This document shows, one piece after another, positions 28,556 to 37,284 of a stretch of DNA of 64,000 nt (position 1 is its first letter; each line of letters begins with the position of its first letter). Origin of the DNA: CAWDVH01 sp963805705 (GTDB lineage: Bacteria; Actinomycetota; Actinomycetes; Streptosporangiales; Streptosporangiaceae); NCBI GenBank assembly GCA_963805705.1, contig CAWDVH010000001.1, positions 1,116,001 through 1,180,000 of the forward strand, given 5' to 3'. Made by a program: the position numbers and the translations under genes. Below the pieces are notes generated by a model that was not told the origin of the DNA, searched no databases, and was given only the letters and a program-made list of their open reading frames with translations.

Positions 28556-29481
28556 GCATGGCCGCGCGCGCCGATGCCTCGATCTACATTGACGGCCCCT
28601 GGTCGCACCGGTCGGTCAGTGCCAACGGCACCCGCTTTCATATAGCGGAAAGCGGAGACGGGCCGCTGGTGCTGCTGCTGCACGGCTTTCCGCAATTCTG
28701 GTGGACATGGCGGGAGCAGCTGTCCTCACTGAGCCAGGCCGGCTATCGCGCTGTTGCCGCCGACCTGCGGGGATATGGCGGCAGTGACAAGCCACCGCGG
28801 GGCTACGACCTGGTCACCGCCGCCTCCGACGCGGCCGGCCTGATCCGGTCGCTCGGGGAGGCGAATGCTGTCGTGGTCGGTCACGACTGGGGCGGCCTGA
28901 TTGCCTGGACCATGGCTGCGTACCACCCCAAGGTCGTGCGGCGGCTCGCTGTCGTCTCCGTCCCGCATCCGCTGCGGCTGCGGGCGGCCGTGCTATCTGA
29001 TCCGTTCGGCCAGGGTCGCAGCAGCGGCTACGCCCTCGGCTTCCAGCTCCCCCTGCTGCCCGAACGGCACCTGCTGCGCGATGGTGCCCAGCGGGTGGGG
29101 CAGATGCTCAGCGCCTGGTCTGGTCCCGGTTGGCCCGACCAGCAGATCGAGCAGCGGTACCGCGCGGCGATGCGGATCCCGTCGGTAGCGCACTCCGCGC
29201 TTGAGTACCACCGCTGGTACGTGCGCTCGAGGTTCCGGCCGGACGGCCTGCGGTACGCACGCACGATGCGCGCGCCCATCCAGGCGCCCACCCTGCATCT
29301 GCACGGCTCGCTCGACAGCTGCGTGCTGCCCAAGGCGGCGCGCGGCTCGGGCCGGTACGTCGAGGCCCCTTACCGGTGGCGGCTCATCGACGGGGCGGGT
29401 CACTTCCCGCACGAGGAGCTTCCCGGCCGCTTCGACACCGAGCTGCGTTCCTGGCTGGCTGATCCAGAACCCGAGCGGTGA
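28552..29481 (+). CDS. ephE: Alpha/beta hydrolase, EphE-like epoxide hydrolase
   Basis: A 309-residue alpha/beta hydrolase. The oxyanion motif is LLHGFPQFWWTW, the nucleophile elbow VVGHDWGGLIAW contains Asp rather than Ser, and the catalytic His lies in GAGHFPHEE. An Asp nucleophile with HGFP is the signature of epoxide hydrolases and haloalkane dehalogenases. Two Tyr of the cap domain (YRAAM, YHRWY regions) could provide the ring-opening acids. Position between the holin-like gene and marP matches ephE (Rv3670) in mycobacteria, which supports the name. Confidence 0.88.
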   Translation: MSMAARADASIYIDGPWSHRSVSANGTRFHIAESGDGPLVLLLHGFPQFWWTWREQLSSLSQAGYRAVAADLRGYGGSDKPPRGYDLVTAASDAAGLIRSLGEANAVVVGHDWGGLIAWTMAAYHPKVVRRLAVVSVPHPLRLRAAVLSDPFGQGRSSGYALGFQLPLLPERHLLRDGAQRVGQMLSAWSGPGWPDQQIEQRYRAAMRIPSVAHSALEYHRWYVRSRFRPDGLRYARTMRAPIQAPTLHLHGSLDSCVLPKAARGSGRYVEAPYRWRLIDGAGHFPHEELPGRFDTELRSWLADPEPER

Positions 29482-30071
29482 CCCGGCCGCCAGCTCCCAG
29501 CCCGGACCCCGGCCGCGGCCCGGACCCAGATCCCAGCCCGGACCCCGGTAGCAGCCAGGCCGGCCGGGACAGGGACGCCGCCGGCCGGGCCCGCAACTCC
29601 CGGCCTCGCGACGGGCTCGGCCGCCCGCTGGAACGGGGAGCGGCCGGCGAGCCGACGATCCCTGATGAACTGGCCCTGACCCCGGTGGCGGCGCTGACGC
29701 TGGCCCAGCAGCTGATCGATGCCGGCCGCCCGTTCCACGCCCATGAGGTGCTCGAGGCATCGTGGCGGGGGGCACCGCCCGGCGAGCGCGACCTGTGGCA
29801 GGGGATGGCGCAGGTGGCGGTCGGGCTCACGCACGCACTGCGCGGCAATGGCCGCGGCGCGCAGACCCTGCTGCGCCGGGGCGCGCTGCGGATCAGCGGA
29901 TACGCCGGGGCCAGTCCCTACGGGATCGACGCGGCGGGCCTTTCGCGCGCTGCGGACGAGCTGGCCGCCCGGATCGGGGAAAATGGCCTGGCCGTGATCG
30001 AGCCGGCCGACCTGCGGCTCCGGCTGCGGGCCGGAGCGAACGGCCGGCCGGGCGCCCCCGGCGGTTTCTGA
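29478..30071 (+). CDS. DUF309-domain protein
   Basis: A 197-residue protein whose GTG start overlaps the stop of the EphE-like gene (GTGA). The first 60 residues are Pro/Asp/Arg-rich and probably disordered. The helical DUF309 core follows, with the family motif FHAHEVLEASW and WQGMAQVAVGLTHALRGN. His and Glu of the first motif resemble a metal or heme-type site, but no activity is known. It is an addition relative to the mycobacterial gene order. Confidence 0.85.
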   Translation: MTRPPAPSPDPGRGPDPDPSPDPGSSQAGRDRDAAGRARNSRPRDGLGRPLERGAAGEPTIPDELALTPVAALTLAQQLIDAGRPFHAHEVLEASWRGAPPGERDLWQGMAQVAVGLTHALRGNGRGAQTLLRRGALRISGYAGASPYGIDAAGLSRAADELAARIGENGLAVIEPADLRLRLRAGANGRPGAPGGF

Positions 30072-30153
30072 CCAGCCGGTGCCGAGCCGGCGGCTACCGG
30101 CTAGCCGTCACTGAGCAGCCGGCCGATACTGAGCAGCCGATACTGAGCGGCCG

Positions 30154-31350
30154 TTACTGGCAGGTCTGGGTGGAGACGCGCTCTGACTGCCGTATACCGC
30201 GCCGCACGTCGGGCGCGATCTCGGCCGTGGTCAGCGCGTACCCCGTATGGGGCACCGCGACGGCGGCGGCGAAGACCACGCCGTAGACCTTGCCGTCGGG
30301 GGCGAGCAGCGGGCCGCCTGAGTTACCTGGCTCGACCACCGCCCTGATCGGGTAGATCTGGCGGGTCACCTGGGCGGTCTGATAGATGTCCGGGCCGGTG
30401 GCTGCCTCGGCCTGCCCGACGCGCGCGGCGCCGGCGGTGAAGCCCTGATCGAGCGGATAGCCGGCGACGATCGCGTTTGAGCCGGGCTGAGCGGGGCTGG
30501 CGAAGGCCAGCGGGCGCACGCCGAGTCCCGGCACATCCAGCACGGCGATATCACGCCTCGGGTCGTAGAGGACCACCTGCGCGGCGAACTGGCGGCCCTT
30601 GCTGGTGAGCACTTCCGGGCCCTGGTCAACGCCCGCGACCACGTGCGCGTTCGTGAGGACCCGGTCCGGCGCGATGACGAATCCCGATCCCTCGATCCTG
30701 CGCGAGCAGCTGTGCGCGATGCCCTCGACCTTGACCACGCTGCGGCGGGCCACGGTCAGCACCCTGGCCGTCAGCACGCTGGTGTCCGGCGGCCCCACAT
30801 CCAGGGAGCTCTCGGCCCCCAGGGCACCGAACACCTGCGTGTAGGGCCCGCTGGTCAGCAGGCTGTGCAGCGGGGAGAACTCGGGCAGGCTCATCGCGCC
30901 CGCGGGGATAACCCGGTCCACGCCCCGCAGGACGGCGGAATCATTGACCTGCCGGGAGATCGACGGAAACGGCGCATAAGCGACGAACGAGGCGATCAGC
31001 CAGGCCACGAGCAGCACCGCCGCCACGTTCACCGCGGCACCGCCGATCGAGTCAAGGACGGTCGCCGGGCGCCACCTCAGCCGGGATCGCACGGCCACGC
31101 CCAGCCCCGAGGCCAGCAGCATGCCGGTCACCGCGGCCAGGAACACCACCAGGATGGCCAGGAACGCCTGCAGGTTCAGGCTGGCGGCCAGCGACCGGGA
31201 GATCCGCGGCGCGAAGATGGCCCCGACCGCGACGCCGCCGACAAAGCCGGCGAAGCTCAGCACTCCGATAATGAAGCCCTGGCGATAGCCGGCCACGGCG
31301 AAGGCGGCCGTGAGCACTATCAGGATCAGGTCCAGCAGGTCTCCCGGCAC
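30154..31350 (-). CDS. marP: MarP-like membrane serine protease
   Basis: A 398-residue protein with an N-terminal CvpA-type membrane domain (four hydrophobic segments, residues about 4-122) and a C-terminal trypsin-like protease. The triad is visible as His in VLTNAHVVAG, Asp in DPRRDIAVLDV and Ser in EPGNSGGPLL. A Cys pair (SCSRR and the terminal TQTCQ) could form the disulfide that stabilises MarP. In M. tuberculosis MarP is periplasmic and required for acid and oxidative resistance. The upstream gene is the NUDIX hydrolase, as in mycobacteria. Confidence 0.94.
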   Translation of the reverse strand: MPGDLLDLILIVLTAAFAVAGYRQGFIIGVLSFAGFVGGVAVGAIFAPRISRSLAASLNLQAFLAILVVFLAAVTGMLLASGLGVAVRSRLRWRPATVLDSIGGAAVNVAAVLLVAWLIASFVAYAPFPSISRQVNDSAVLRGVDRVIPAGAMSLPEFSPLHSLLTSGPYTQVFGALGAESSLDVGPPDTSVLTARVLTVARRSVVKVEGIAHSCSRRIEGSGFVIAPDRVLTNAHVVAGVDQGPEVLTSKGRQFAAQVVLYDPRRDIAVLDVPGLGVRPLAFASPAQPGSNAIVAGYPLDQGFTAGAARVGQAEAATGPDIYQTAQVTRQIYPIRAVVEPGNSGGPLLAPDGKVYGVVFAAAVAVPHTGYALTTAEIAPDVRRGIRQSERVSTQTCQ

Positions 31351-31464
31351 GATGCCAACCTACCGGGGAGTCGGGGCCACAGCCGCGCAGCCGGGTCGTC
31401 GCAGCGGCCGGTTCGTCGCTGCGCCCGGACGCCCGGACGAGGCGGGCCAGCCAGGCGAGGCAGC

Positions 31465-32200
31465 CTAGCCAGGCGCGCTGGCCGGGTCGGCCGAGGGGCC
31501 GACCGTGGCCGCCGGGATGGCCGCCATGGCACTGGCGGGCAGATCCTCCGGGTTTCCGGCATCCCACGGCCGCTCCCAGCCGCCGAGCGCCAGCAGCCGG
31601 TCCACCACGAGCGCGGTGAACCCCCACACCAGCATGCCGGCTGACCGGAAGGCCGGGCCGGCCGGGCCCGATGGGTACCGGATAGCCAGCCGGTGGGCGG
31701 GATCCGCCAGCTCGGCGACGCGGATCCTGGCCACGGCGCTGACCTCCGCAGGGTCGCCCGGTCCCACCGGCGCCGGCCTTCGCCACCAGGCCAGCACCGG
31801 AGTCACCGAGAAGCCGCTTCGCGGGATGAACAGCTCGGGCAGCACGGCCAGCACGTCCACGCCGGCGGGATCAACGAGCGCCTCCTCCGCGGCTTCCCGC
31901 AGAGCCGCGCCGACCGGGCCCTGATCAGTGGCATCGATCACGCCACCGGGAAAGGCCGGGCTGGCCGGCGTGCTGGCGCAGCGAGGAACTGCGCTGCACC
32001 AGCAGAAGGTCAGGGCCGCCTGGCCCTTCCCCGAAGAGGATCAGCACGGCGGCCGGCCGCCCCCCGCCTGCCGGAGGCCGCAGGGCCGGCGGTACCGCCA
32101 TCCGCTCGGCCGAGCGGGCCAGCGCGGTCAGCCAGCCAGGAGCCTCCGGTCCGCTGTCCCCGCCGGACCGGTCAGCATCGTTGCCGCCGGCGGCGGTCAC
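31465..32200 (-). CDS. NUDIX hydrolase, CoA-pyrophosphatase type, one frameshift
   Basis: The start is GTG 32200, overlapping the stop of nth (GTGA). The frame changes near 31955 by one extra base in a C/G run; before it the protein reads LLLVQRSSSLRQHAGQP and after correction continues FPGGVIDATDQGPVGAA with REAAEEALVD. This is the Nudix box of the CoA pyrophosphatase (NudL) group, preceded by its LRQHAGQ motif, with a Gly of the box replaced. Corrected length is about 244 residues. Ortholog of Rv3672c by synteny. The enzyme trims CoA and related diphosphates. Confidence 0.87.
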
Positions 32201-32904
32201 GAGAACGGCCCCGGCTTGATCAGCTTGCGCGCCGTCGCCTCGTCGGTCGGGCCCTCGCCGTATGCCGGGCAGAGCCTGGCCAGAGCGCAGGCACCGCACG
32301 CCGGCCTGCGCGCATGGCACACCCTGCGGCCGTGCCAGATCAGGCGATGGGACAGCACCGTCCAGTCGGCACGGGGGATCAGCGACCCGACCTCGTGCTC
32401 GATCTTGACCGGGTCCGTCTGAGTAGTCCAGCCGAACCGGCGGGACAGCCGGGCGAAGTGCGTATCGACGGTGATGCCGGGTATCCCGAACGCGTTGCCG
32501 AGCACCACGTTGGCGGTTTTCCTGCCTACCCCCGGCAGCGTGACGAGATCGCTCAGCCGCGCGGGCACCTCGCCGCCGAACCGGTCGCAGAGCGCCTGCC
32601 CGAGGCCGATGAGGCTCGTGGTCTTGGCCCGGAAGAAGCCTGTCGACTGAATGATCTTCTCGACCTCGTCCCGGTCGGCCGCCGCATAGTCGGCCGCCGT
32701 CCGGTAACGGGCGAAGAGCACCGGGGTGACCATGTTGACCCCCCGGTCGGTGGTCTGCGCCGACAGGATCGTCGCGACGAGAAGCTCCAGGGGGGAGGTG
32801 AAGTCTAGTTCGGAGTGCGCGTCCGGATAAAGGACAGCGAGTTCCCGGTTGATGCGGCGGGCCCGGCGGACCAGCGCCGTCCTGGATGGTGGTTCAGGGG
32901 ACAC
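32197..32904 (-). CDS. nth: Endonuclease III (DNA glycosylase/AP lyase)
   Basis: A 235-residue base-excision repair enzyme for oxidised pyrimidines. The helix-hairpin-helix carries the catalytic Lys in LPGVGRKTANVVLGN, the catalytic Asp is in TVDTHFARLSRRF, and four Cys of the [4Fe-4S] loop follow the pattern C-x6-C-x2-C-x5-C in CHARRPACGACALARLC. The length is standard. It is the first gene of the nth-NUDIX-marP unit, translationally coupled to the second. Confidence 0.96.
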   Translation of the reverse strand: MSPEPPSRTALVRRARRINRELAVLYPDAHSELDFTSPLELLVATILSAQTTDRGVNMVTPVLFARYRTAADYAAADRDEVEKIIQSTGFFRAKTTSLIGLGQALCDRFGGEVPARLSDLVTLPGVGRKTANVVLGNAFGIPGITVDTHFARLSRRFGWTTQTDPVKIEHEVGSLIPRADWTVLSHRLIWHGRRVCHARRPACGACALARLCPAYGEGPTDEATARKLIKPGPFS

Positions 32905-32939
32905 GGCTCCAGCCTATGTACCTTCACCGGGACAGCGGG

Positions 32940-33800
32940 TTACACCCGCGTTTCTGCCTCCGGGCCGCGGGCTGCGGCCCGTGCGGCCACCGCGTCAGGC
33001 AGGCGGCCGCGGCCGGCCGAGCGATGCACGGCACACGACCCGAGGCGGAACGGCATGGCGGCAGGCGAGAAGACCGCCGGGCCCGCGGCGCCCTGGCCGG
33101 CCGCGCGGCAGTCGCCGGCCGTCAGGTGCCGGCCGAGAACGATGATGGCCACCGACCTCGCGCCGGCCCGGCGCAGCGACATCGCGGCGGACTGGGCACT
33201 GGCGCCGGAGGTCCAGGTGTCGTCCAGGAGCGCCACCCGCGCCCCCGGCAGCGGTGGCGCGGCGAAGCGATCAGGATCGAGGTCACGGACCGGGTGACCG
33301 GCGCCGCAGCGCGACGATAGCTCGGCCCAGGGCAGGGCCAGGTAGGGAGCGATGAGCTCCCGCAGCGGGTGGGACACCGGCCCGCAGCGCCCCCGGCCGC
33401 TCGGCACCACCGCCAGGTGCGTCGGCGCCGGCATTCCCGCGTGCCGCCAGACGCACGGTCCATGGTCGCGCAGGAACACCACCAGCATCGCGCGCAGGAC
33501 ATCGCGCGCGGCGCCCGAGCCCGCATGACCGGACTTGTACATCCAGAGGTTGCGCGCATGCATCCCGCCCTTGGGCGCGTAGGCGACCGGCACCACCAGG
33601 TCAGCCAGGCCGCCCGGCGCGCATTGCGCGTGCAAGTCGCACTGGTAGCAGCGGGCGCCGCCCGGCCGGGCCGGGCCCCGGCAGGACGCGCACAGTCCCG
33701 CCCCTGGCGGCTGAGGCGCGCTCAGCTCCGGCGCGTGACTCCTGACCTGGCTGCGCAGCCACTCCCACGCTCGCTGCGCATCGCCGGGGTGAGGGTGCAC
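32940..33800 (-). CDS. ComF-like phosphoribosyltransferase-fold protein
   Basis: About 286 residues from GTG 33800 (VHPHPGDAQRAW); no strong ribosome site is visible, so the start is uncertain. The N-terminal part has a two-CxxC zinc motif (LCASCRG and CYQCDLHAQC), followed by the phosphoribosyltransferase fold with the PRPP-loop motif VALLDDTWTSGASAQSAAM. ComF proteins assist DNA uptake in competent bacteria; in actinomycetes the function is undefined. The Arg-, Ala- and Gly-rich tail of about 50 residues is not conserved in the family. Confidence 0.78.
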   Translation of the reverse strand: MHPHPGDAQRAWEWLRSQVRSHAPELSAPQPPGAGLCASCRGPARPGGARCYQCDLHAQCAPGGLADLVVPVAYAPKGGMHARNLWMYKSGHAGSGAARDVLRAMLVVFLRDHGPCVWRHAGMPAPTHLAVVPSGRGRCGPVSHPLRELIAPYLALPWAELSSRCGAGHPVRDLDPDRFAAPPLPGARVALLDDTWTSGASAQSAAMSLRRAGARSVAIIVLGRHLTAGDCRAAGQGAAGPAVFSPAAMPFRLGSCAVHRSAGRGRLPDAVAARAAARGPEAETRV

Positions 33801-34027
33801 GAGCGTGAGGTTACGCCCGGCCGCTGACGTTCTGCCGGGGCAGCACCAGTGCGAGGATAGGCTGCTGGGCACCGCGGCACGATGGCTCCGGTAAGCTCGC
33901 CAGCAGCGCTGGAGCCCTGGTAGGGCCCGCGAGGATCGCCGTCCAGAGCAGCCGCGTGGTAGCGCGTGTGAAGCCAGCGAACACCAGGGCCACAGCGACG
34001 GCCCCCGCCACGATCGGGACAACCGTA

Positions 34028-35740
34028 ATGCGAATGCCTCTGACAGCCGCCGGACGGGCAGCATCCGGCACCGCGGTCACGGGTACCACGGCGGCAGGCT
34101 CGGCCGCCGCCGGGACGGCCGCGGGCGAGACACAGGCACGCGAGACAGCCGCGGGCGGCAGCGCGTCCGCCCGCGCGGCGGCGGGAGAGGACAGACCCGG
34201 CCGCCGCTCAGGCCGAGCCGCCCGGCACGCTGGCCGGCTGGCCGCGCTGGCGCGGCGGCACTGGCTGGCCACCGCGCTGATCGCCGCCGGCACGGTCCTG
34301 CGCATCCTCGCCCAGCTCGCCTACCGGCCCGCGCTGCTGTACATCGACACGCCGAAGTACCTGGCCAACGCGTGGCCGGGCGCGGACCCGGTCGGGTACA
34401 AGGCGCCGCTGCGGGTCATCCTGCTGGCCGGCAACCTGAGCACCGTAGCCGCCGTCCAGCACCTGCTCGGCCTGGCCATGGCCGCCGCCTTGTACATCCT
34501 GCTCCGGCGCCGCGGCGTGCCCCGCGTCCTGGCCGCCCTGGCCATCGCCCCCGTCCTGCTCGACGCCTACCAGCTCCAGATCGAGCAGACCATCATGCCC
34601 GACGTCTGGTTCGAGGCACTGATCGTCGCCGGCCTGGCCGTCCTGCTCTGGAAACCGGCCATCACCCTGCCCGCCGCCATCACCGCCGGGCTCATCCTCG
34701 GATCCTCCGCCACCGTCCGCCAGGTCGGCGAGATCCTCATCCTGCCCGCGCTGATCTACCTGCTCGCCGCCAGCGCCGCCCGCCGCGCCACCTGGCGCCA
34801 GGCCACCACCGCAGCCGCCGCCCTGTGCGCCGCCTTCGCCCTGCCCATCCTCGCCTACAGCACCGGCTCCTACGCCCTCACCGGCCAGTTCGCCCTGTCC
34901 AACTCGGGCTCCTCGCTGACGTACGCCCGGATGGCGCAGGTCGCCGACTGCGCCACGCTCAGGGTCCCCGCCGCCGAGCGGCCGCTCTGCCCGACCAGCG
35001 CGCAGCAGGCCCTCGGGGCCGACTGGCTCGACCATGACGCAGCCTCGCCGCTGAAGCACTACGTCACTCCGCCTGGCCTGCGCCGCAGCAAGCTGATTTC
35101 TGATTTCAGCCACCGGGTGCTGGCCCAGCAGCCGCTGGCGGTGCTGACCGGGATAGGGCGCGACGCGCTGAAGCTGTTCGCCGTGAGCCGTGCCACCGGC
35201 GCCGGCGACACGCCCATTACGCGCTGGGAGTTCCAGACCACCTACCCCGTCTACCGGCCGGCGATCGGCGAGACCAGCTCGCATGTCCTCATCCTGGGCC
35301 TGCGGCAGTCCTTCGACACCCCGGTCGTGGCCCAGCCGCTCAGTCCCTCCCTCGGCGGGCGGGCGAGCGTTTCCCGGCCGCTCGCGGCGTTCCTGCGGTC
35401 CTACCAGCTGGGCGGCGGCTACACCCCCGGCCCGCTGGAGGCCATCGCCGCCCTGGCCGGCCTGGCCGGATCACTGGCCCTGCTGCGCCGCCGCGCCAGC
35501 CCCGCCCAGCGCCAGCTCAGCCTCGCCTGCCTGCTCTTCTTCAGCACCGCCGCCGCCGTCCTGCTCGCCTCCGACATCTTCGAGTTCACCTGGCGCTACC
35601 AGCTCCCCGCCCTGGTCACCCTCCCGCCCGCCGGCGCACTCGGGATCAGCGTCCTCCTGCGCTCCGCCACCAGGCGGGCCAGCGGGCGCCGGGCGGGATC
35701 TGCGGGCCACGCGCCTGAGCTGGCCGCATCGTCTCAGTGA
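34028..35740 (+). CDS. Polytopic membrane protein, tandem paralogue A (GT-C-like?)
   Basis: About 570 residues from ATG 34028 (GTG 33956 possible). A Thr/Ala/Gly-rich cytoplasmic leader of about 60 residues precedes a first transmembrane segment (WLATALIAAGTVLRILAQLA), an outer loop YIDTPKYLANAWPGADPVGY, and about ten more hydrophobic segments. A large soluble domain lies between about residues 300 and 450, and two or three helices close the protein. The acidic first outer loop and the architecture recall GT-C glycosyltransferases, but no DxD/ExD site is certain. It is followed, with a 4-bp overlap, by a near copy. Function unknown. Confidence 0.82.
   Translation: MRMPLTAAGRAASGTAVTGTTAAGSAAAGTAAGETQARETAAGGSASARAAAGEDRPGRRSGRAARHAGRLAALARRHWLATALIAAGTVLRILAQLAYRPALLYIDTPKYLANAWPGADPVGYKAPLRVILLAGNLSTVAAVQHLLGLAMAAALYILLRRRGVPRVLAALAIAPVLLDAYQLQIEQTIMPDVWFEALIVAGLAVLLWKPAITLPAAITAGLILGSSATVRQVGEILILPALIYLLAASAARRATWRQATTAAAALCAAFALPILAYSTGSYALTGQFALSNSGSSLTYARMAQVADCATLRVPAAERPLCPTSAQQALGADWLDHDAASPLKHYVTPPGLRRSKLISDFSHRVLAQQPLAVLTGIGRDALKLFAVSRATGAGDTPITRWEFQTTYPVYRPAIGETSSHVLILGLRQSFDTPVVAQPLSPSLGGRASVSRPLAAFLRSYQLGGGYTPGPLEAIAALAGLAGSLALLRRRASPAQRQLSLACLLFFSTAAAVLLASDIFEFTWRYQLPALVTLPPAGALGISVLLRSATRRASGRRAGSAGHAPELAASSQ
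34229..34900 (+). repeat. Near-identical direct repeat, 5' block of the tandem paralogues (copy 1)
   Basis: Aligns with 35788-36456. Segment 34229-34336 equals 35788-35895 without mismatch; segment 34385-34900 equals 35941-36456 with a single, silent difference that I can find (near 34519). Between them about 48 bp encoding the first outer loop differ and one codon is inserted in copy 1. Confidence 0.92.
35382..35684 (+). repeat. Identical direct repeat, 3' block of the tandem paralogues (copy 1)
   Basis: Aligns with 36893-37195 over 303 bp with no mismatch that I can find. It encodes the C-terminal membrane helices of both paralogues. The 35007-35384 segment before it is clearly diverged and of different length. 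Confidence 0.92.
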
Positions 35741-37224
35741 CGGCCGTACTGCGCACGAGCAGCCTGCCGGGCCAGGCCGCCCGGCCCGCTGGCCGGCTGG
35801 CCGCGCTGGCGCGGCGGCACTGGCTGGCCACCGCGCTGATCGCCGCCGGCACGGTCCTGCGCATCCTCGCCCAGCTCGCCTACCGGCCCGCGCTGTTCTA
35901 CATCGACAGCACGAAGTACCTGTACAACGCGGACGGCAATGACCCGGTCGGGTACAAGGCGCCGCTGCGGGTCATCCTGCTGGCCGGCAACCTGAGCACC
36001 GTAGCCGCCGTCCAGCACCTGCTCGGCCTGGCCATGGCCGCCGCCTTGTACATCCTGCTCCGGCGCCGCGGCGTCCCCCGCGTCCTGGCCGCCCTGGCCA
36101 TCGCCCCCGTCCTGCTCGACGCCTACCAGCTCCAGATCGAGCAGACCATCATGCCCGACGTCTGGTTCGAGGCACTGATCGTCGCCGGCCTGGCCGTCCT
36201 GCTCTGGAAACCGGCCATCACCCTGCCCGCCGCCATCACCGCCGGGCTCATCCTCGGATCCTCCGCCACCGTCCGCCAGGTCGGCGAGATCCTCATCCTG
36301 CCCGCGCTGATCTACCTGCTCGCCGCCAGCGCCGCCCGCCGCGCCACCTGGCGCCAGGCCACCACCGCAGCCGCCGCCCTGTGCGCCGCCTTCGCCCTGC
36401 CCATCCTCGCCTACAGCACCGGCTCCTACGCCCTCACCGGCCAGTTCGCCCTGTCCCACTCCGGCGTTACCTCTACCTACGGCCGGCTGGCCGCCGCCGC
36501 CGACTGCGCCACGCTCAGGGTCCCCGCCGCCGAGCGGCCGCTCTGCCCGACCAGCGCGCAGCGGGCACTGGGCCCCGATGGCCTGGAGCACAGCCCGCAG
36601 TCCCCCCTGCGGCCCTACTATGCGCGGCTGCCGCACGCCGACGCCTCCCGCCTGGTGTCGGACTTCAACCGCCGGGTGCTGGCCCAGCAGCCGGGGCGAG
36701 TGCTGGCGGCGGCCGGGCGCGACGCGGCCAGGCTGTTCGCCGTGACCCGCGCCACCAGCCCTGGTGACACGCCCGTCTCCCGCTGGCAGTTCCAGACCGC
36801 GTACCCGACGTTCTGGCCGCATGCCTCCCGCTGGGTCATCATCGCCGCCGCCGAGCGTTTTGGCGGCGGCGCGCCCGCGGTCTGGGCGCCGGTCGCGGCG
36901 TTCCTGCGGTCCTACCAGCTGGGCGGCGGCTACACCCCCGGCCCGCTGGAGGCCATCGCCGCCCTGGCCGGCCTGGCCGGATCACTGGCCCTGCTGCGCC
37001 GCCGCGCCAGCCCCGCCCAGCGCCAGCTCAGCCTCGCCTGCCTGCTCTTCTTCAGCACCGCCGCCGCCGTCCTGCTCGCCTCCGACATCTTCGAGTTCAC
37101 CTGGCGCTACCAGCTCCCCGCCCTGGTCACCCTCCCGCCCGCCGGCGCACTCGGGATCAGCGTCCTCCTGCGCTCCGCCACCAGGCGGGCCAGCGACGAT
37201 GCGGGCGCGGGCGCCCAGGACTGA
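35737..37224 (+). CDS. Polytopic membrane protein, tandem paralogue B (GT-C-like?)
   Basis: A 495-residue copy of the preceding protein with a much shorter leader; its GTG start lies within the last codons of paralogue A (35737-35740). The helices (for example VQHLLGLAMAAALYILLRRR and LLDAYQLQIEQTIMPDVWF) are the same residue for residue. Differences cluster in the first outer loop (YIDSTKYLYNADGNDPVGY) and in residues about 276-386. The conserved segment DCATLRVPAAERPLCPTSAQ with a Cys pair lies inside the otherwise variable region. Both proteins probably act in cell-envelope assembly; that is inference from topology only. Confidence 0.85.
   Translation: MTAVLRTSSLPGQAARPAGRLAALARRHWLATALIAAGTVLRILAQLAYRPALFYIDSTKYLYNADGNDPVGYKAPLRVILLAGNLSTVAAVQHLLGLAMAAALYILLRRRGVPRVLAALAIAPVLLDAYQLQIEQTIMPDVWFEALIVAGLAVLLWKPAITLPAAITAGLILGSSATVRQVGEILILPALIYLLAASAARRATWRQATTAAAALCAAFALPILAYSTGSYALTGQFALSHSGVTSTYGRLAAAADCATLRVPAAERPLCPTSAQRALGPDGLEHSPQSPLRPYYARLPHADASRLVSDFNRRVLAQQPGRVLAAAGRDAARLFAVTRATSPGDTPVSRWQFQTAYPTFWPHASRWVIIAAAERFGGGAPAVWAPVAAFLRSYQLGGGYTPGPLEAIAALAGLAGSLALLRRRASPAQRQLSLACLLFFSTAAAVLLASDIFEFTWRYQLPALVTLPPAGALGISVLLRSATRRASDDAGAGAQD
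35788..36456 (+). repeat. Near-identical direct repeat, 5' block (copy 2)
   Basis: Partner of 34229-34900; see that entry for the sub-blocks and the single observed mismatch. Confidence 0.92.
36893..37195 (+). repeat. Identical direct repeat, 3' block (copy 2)
   Basis: Partner of 35382-35684, 303 bp, no mismatch found. Confidence 0.92.
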
Positions 37225-37284
37225 CGCGTGTCCCCGGCTGCGGCAGCGGCCCAGTCCCGGCCGGGCAGCGGCCAGGGCGCCCGG

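Noticed and set aside
33811..34305. 164-codon minus-strand frame opposite the start of paralogue A
   Set aside because: It is the reverse of a low-complexity leader; a similar reverse frame exists opposite paralogue B, as expected from the duplication.
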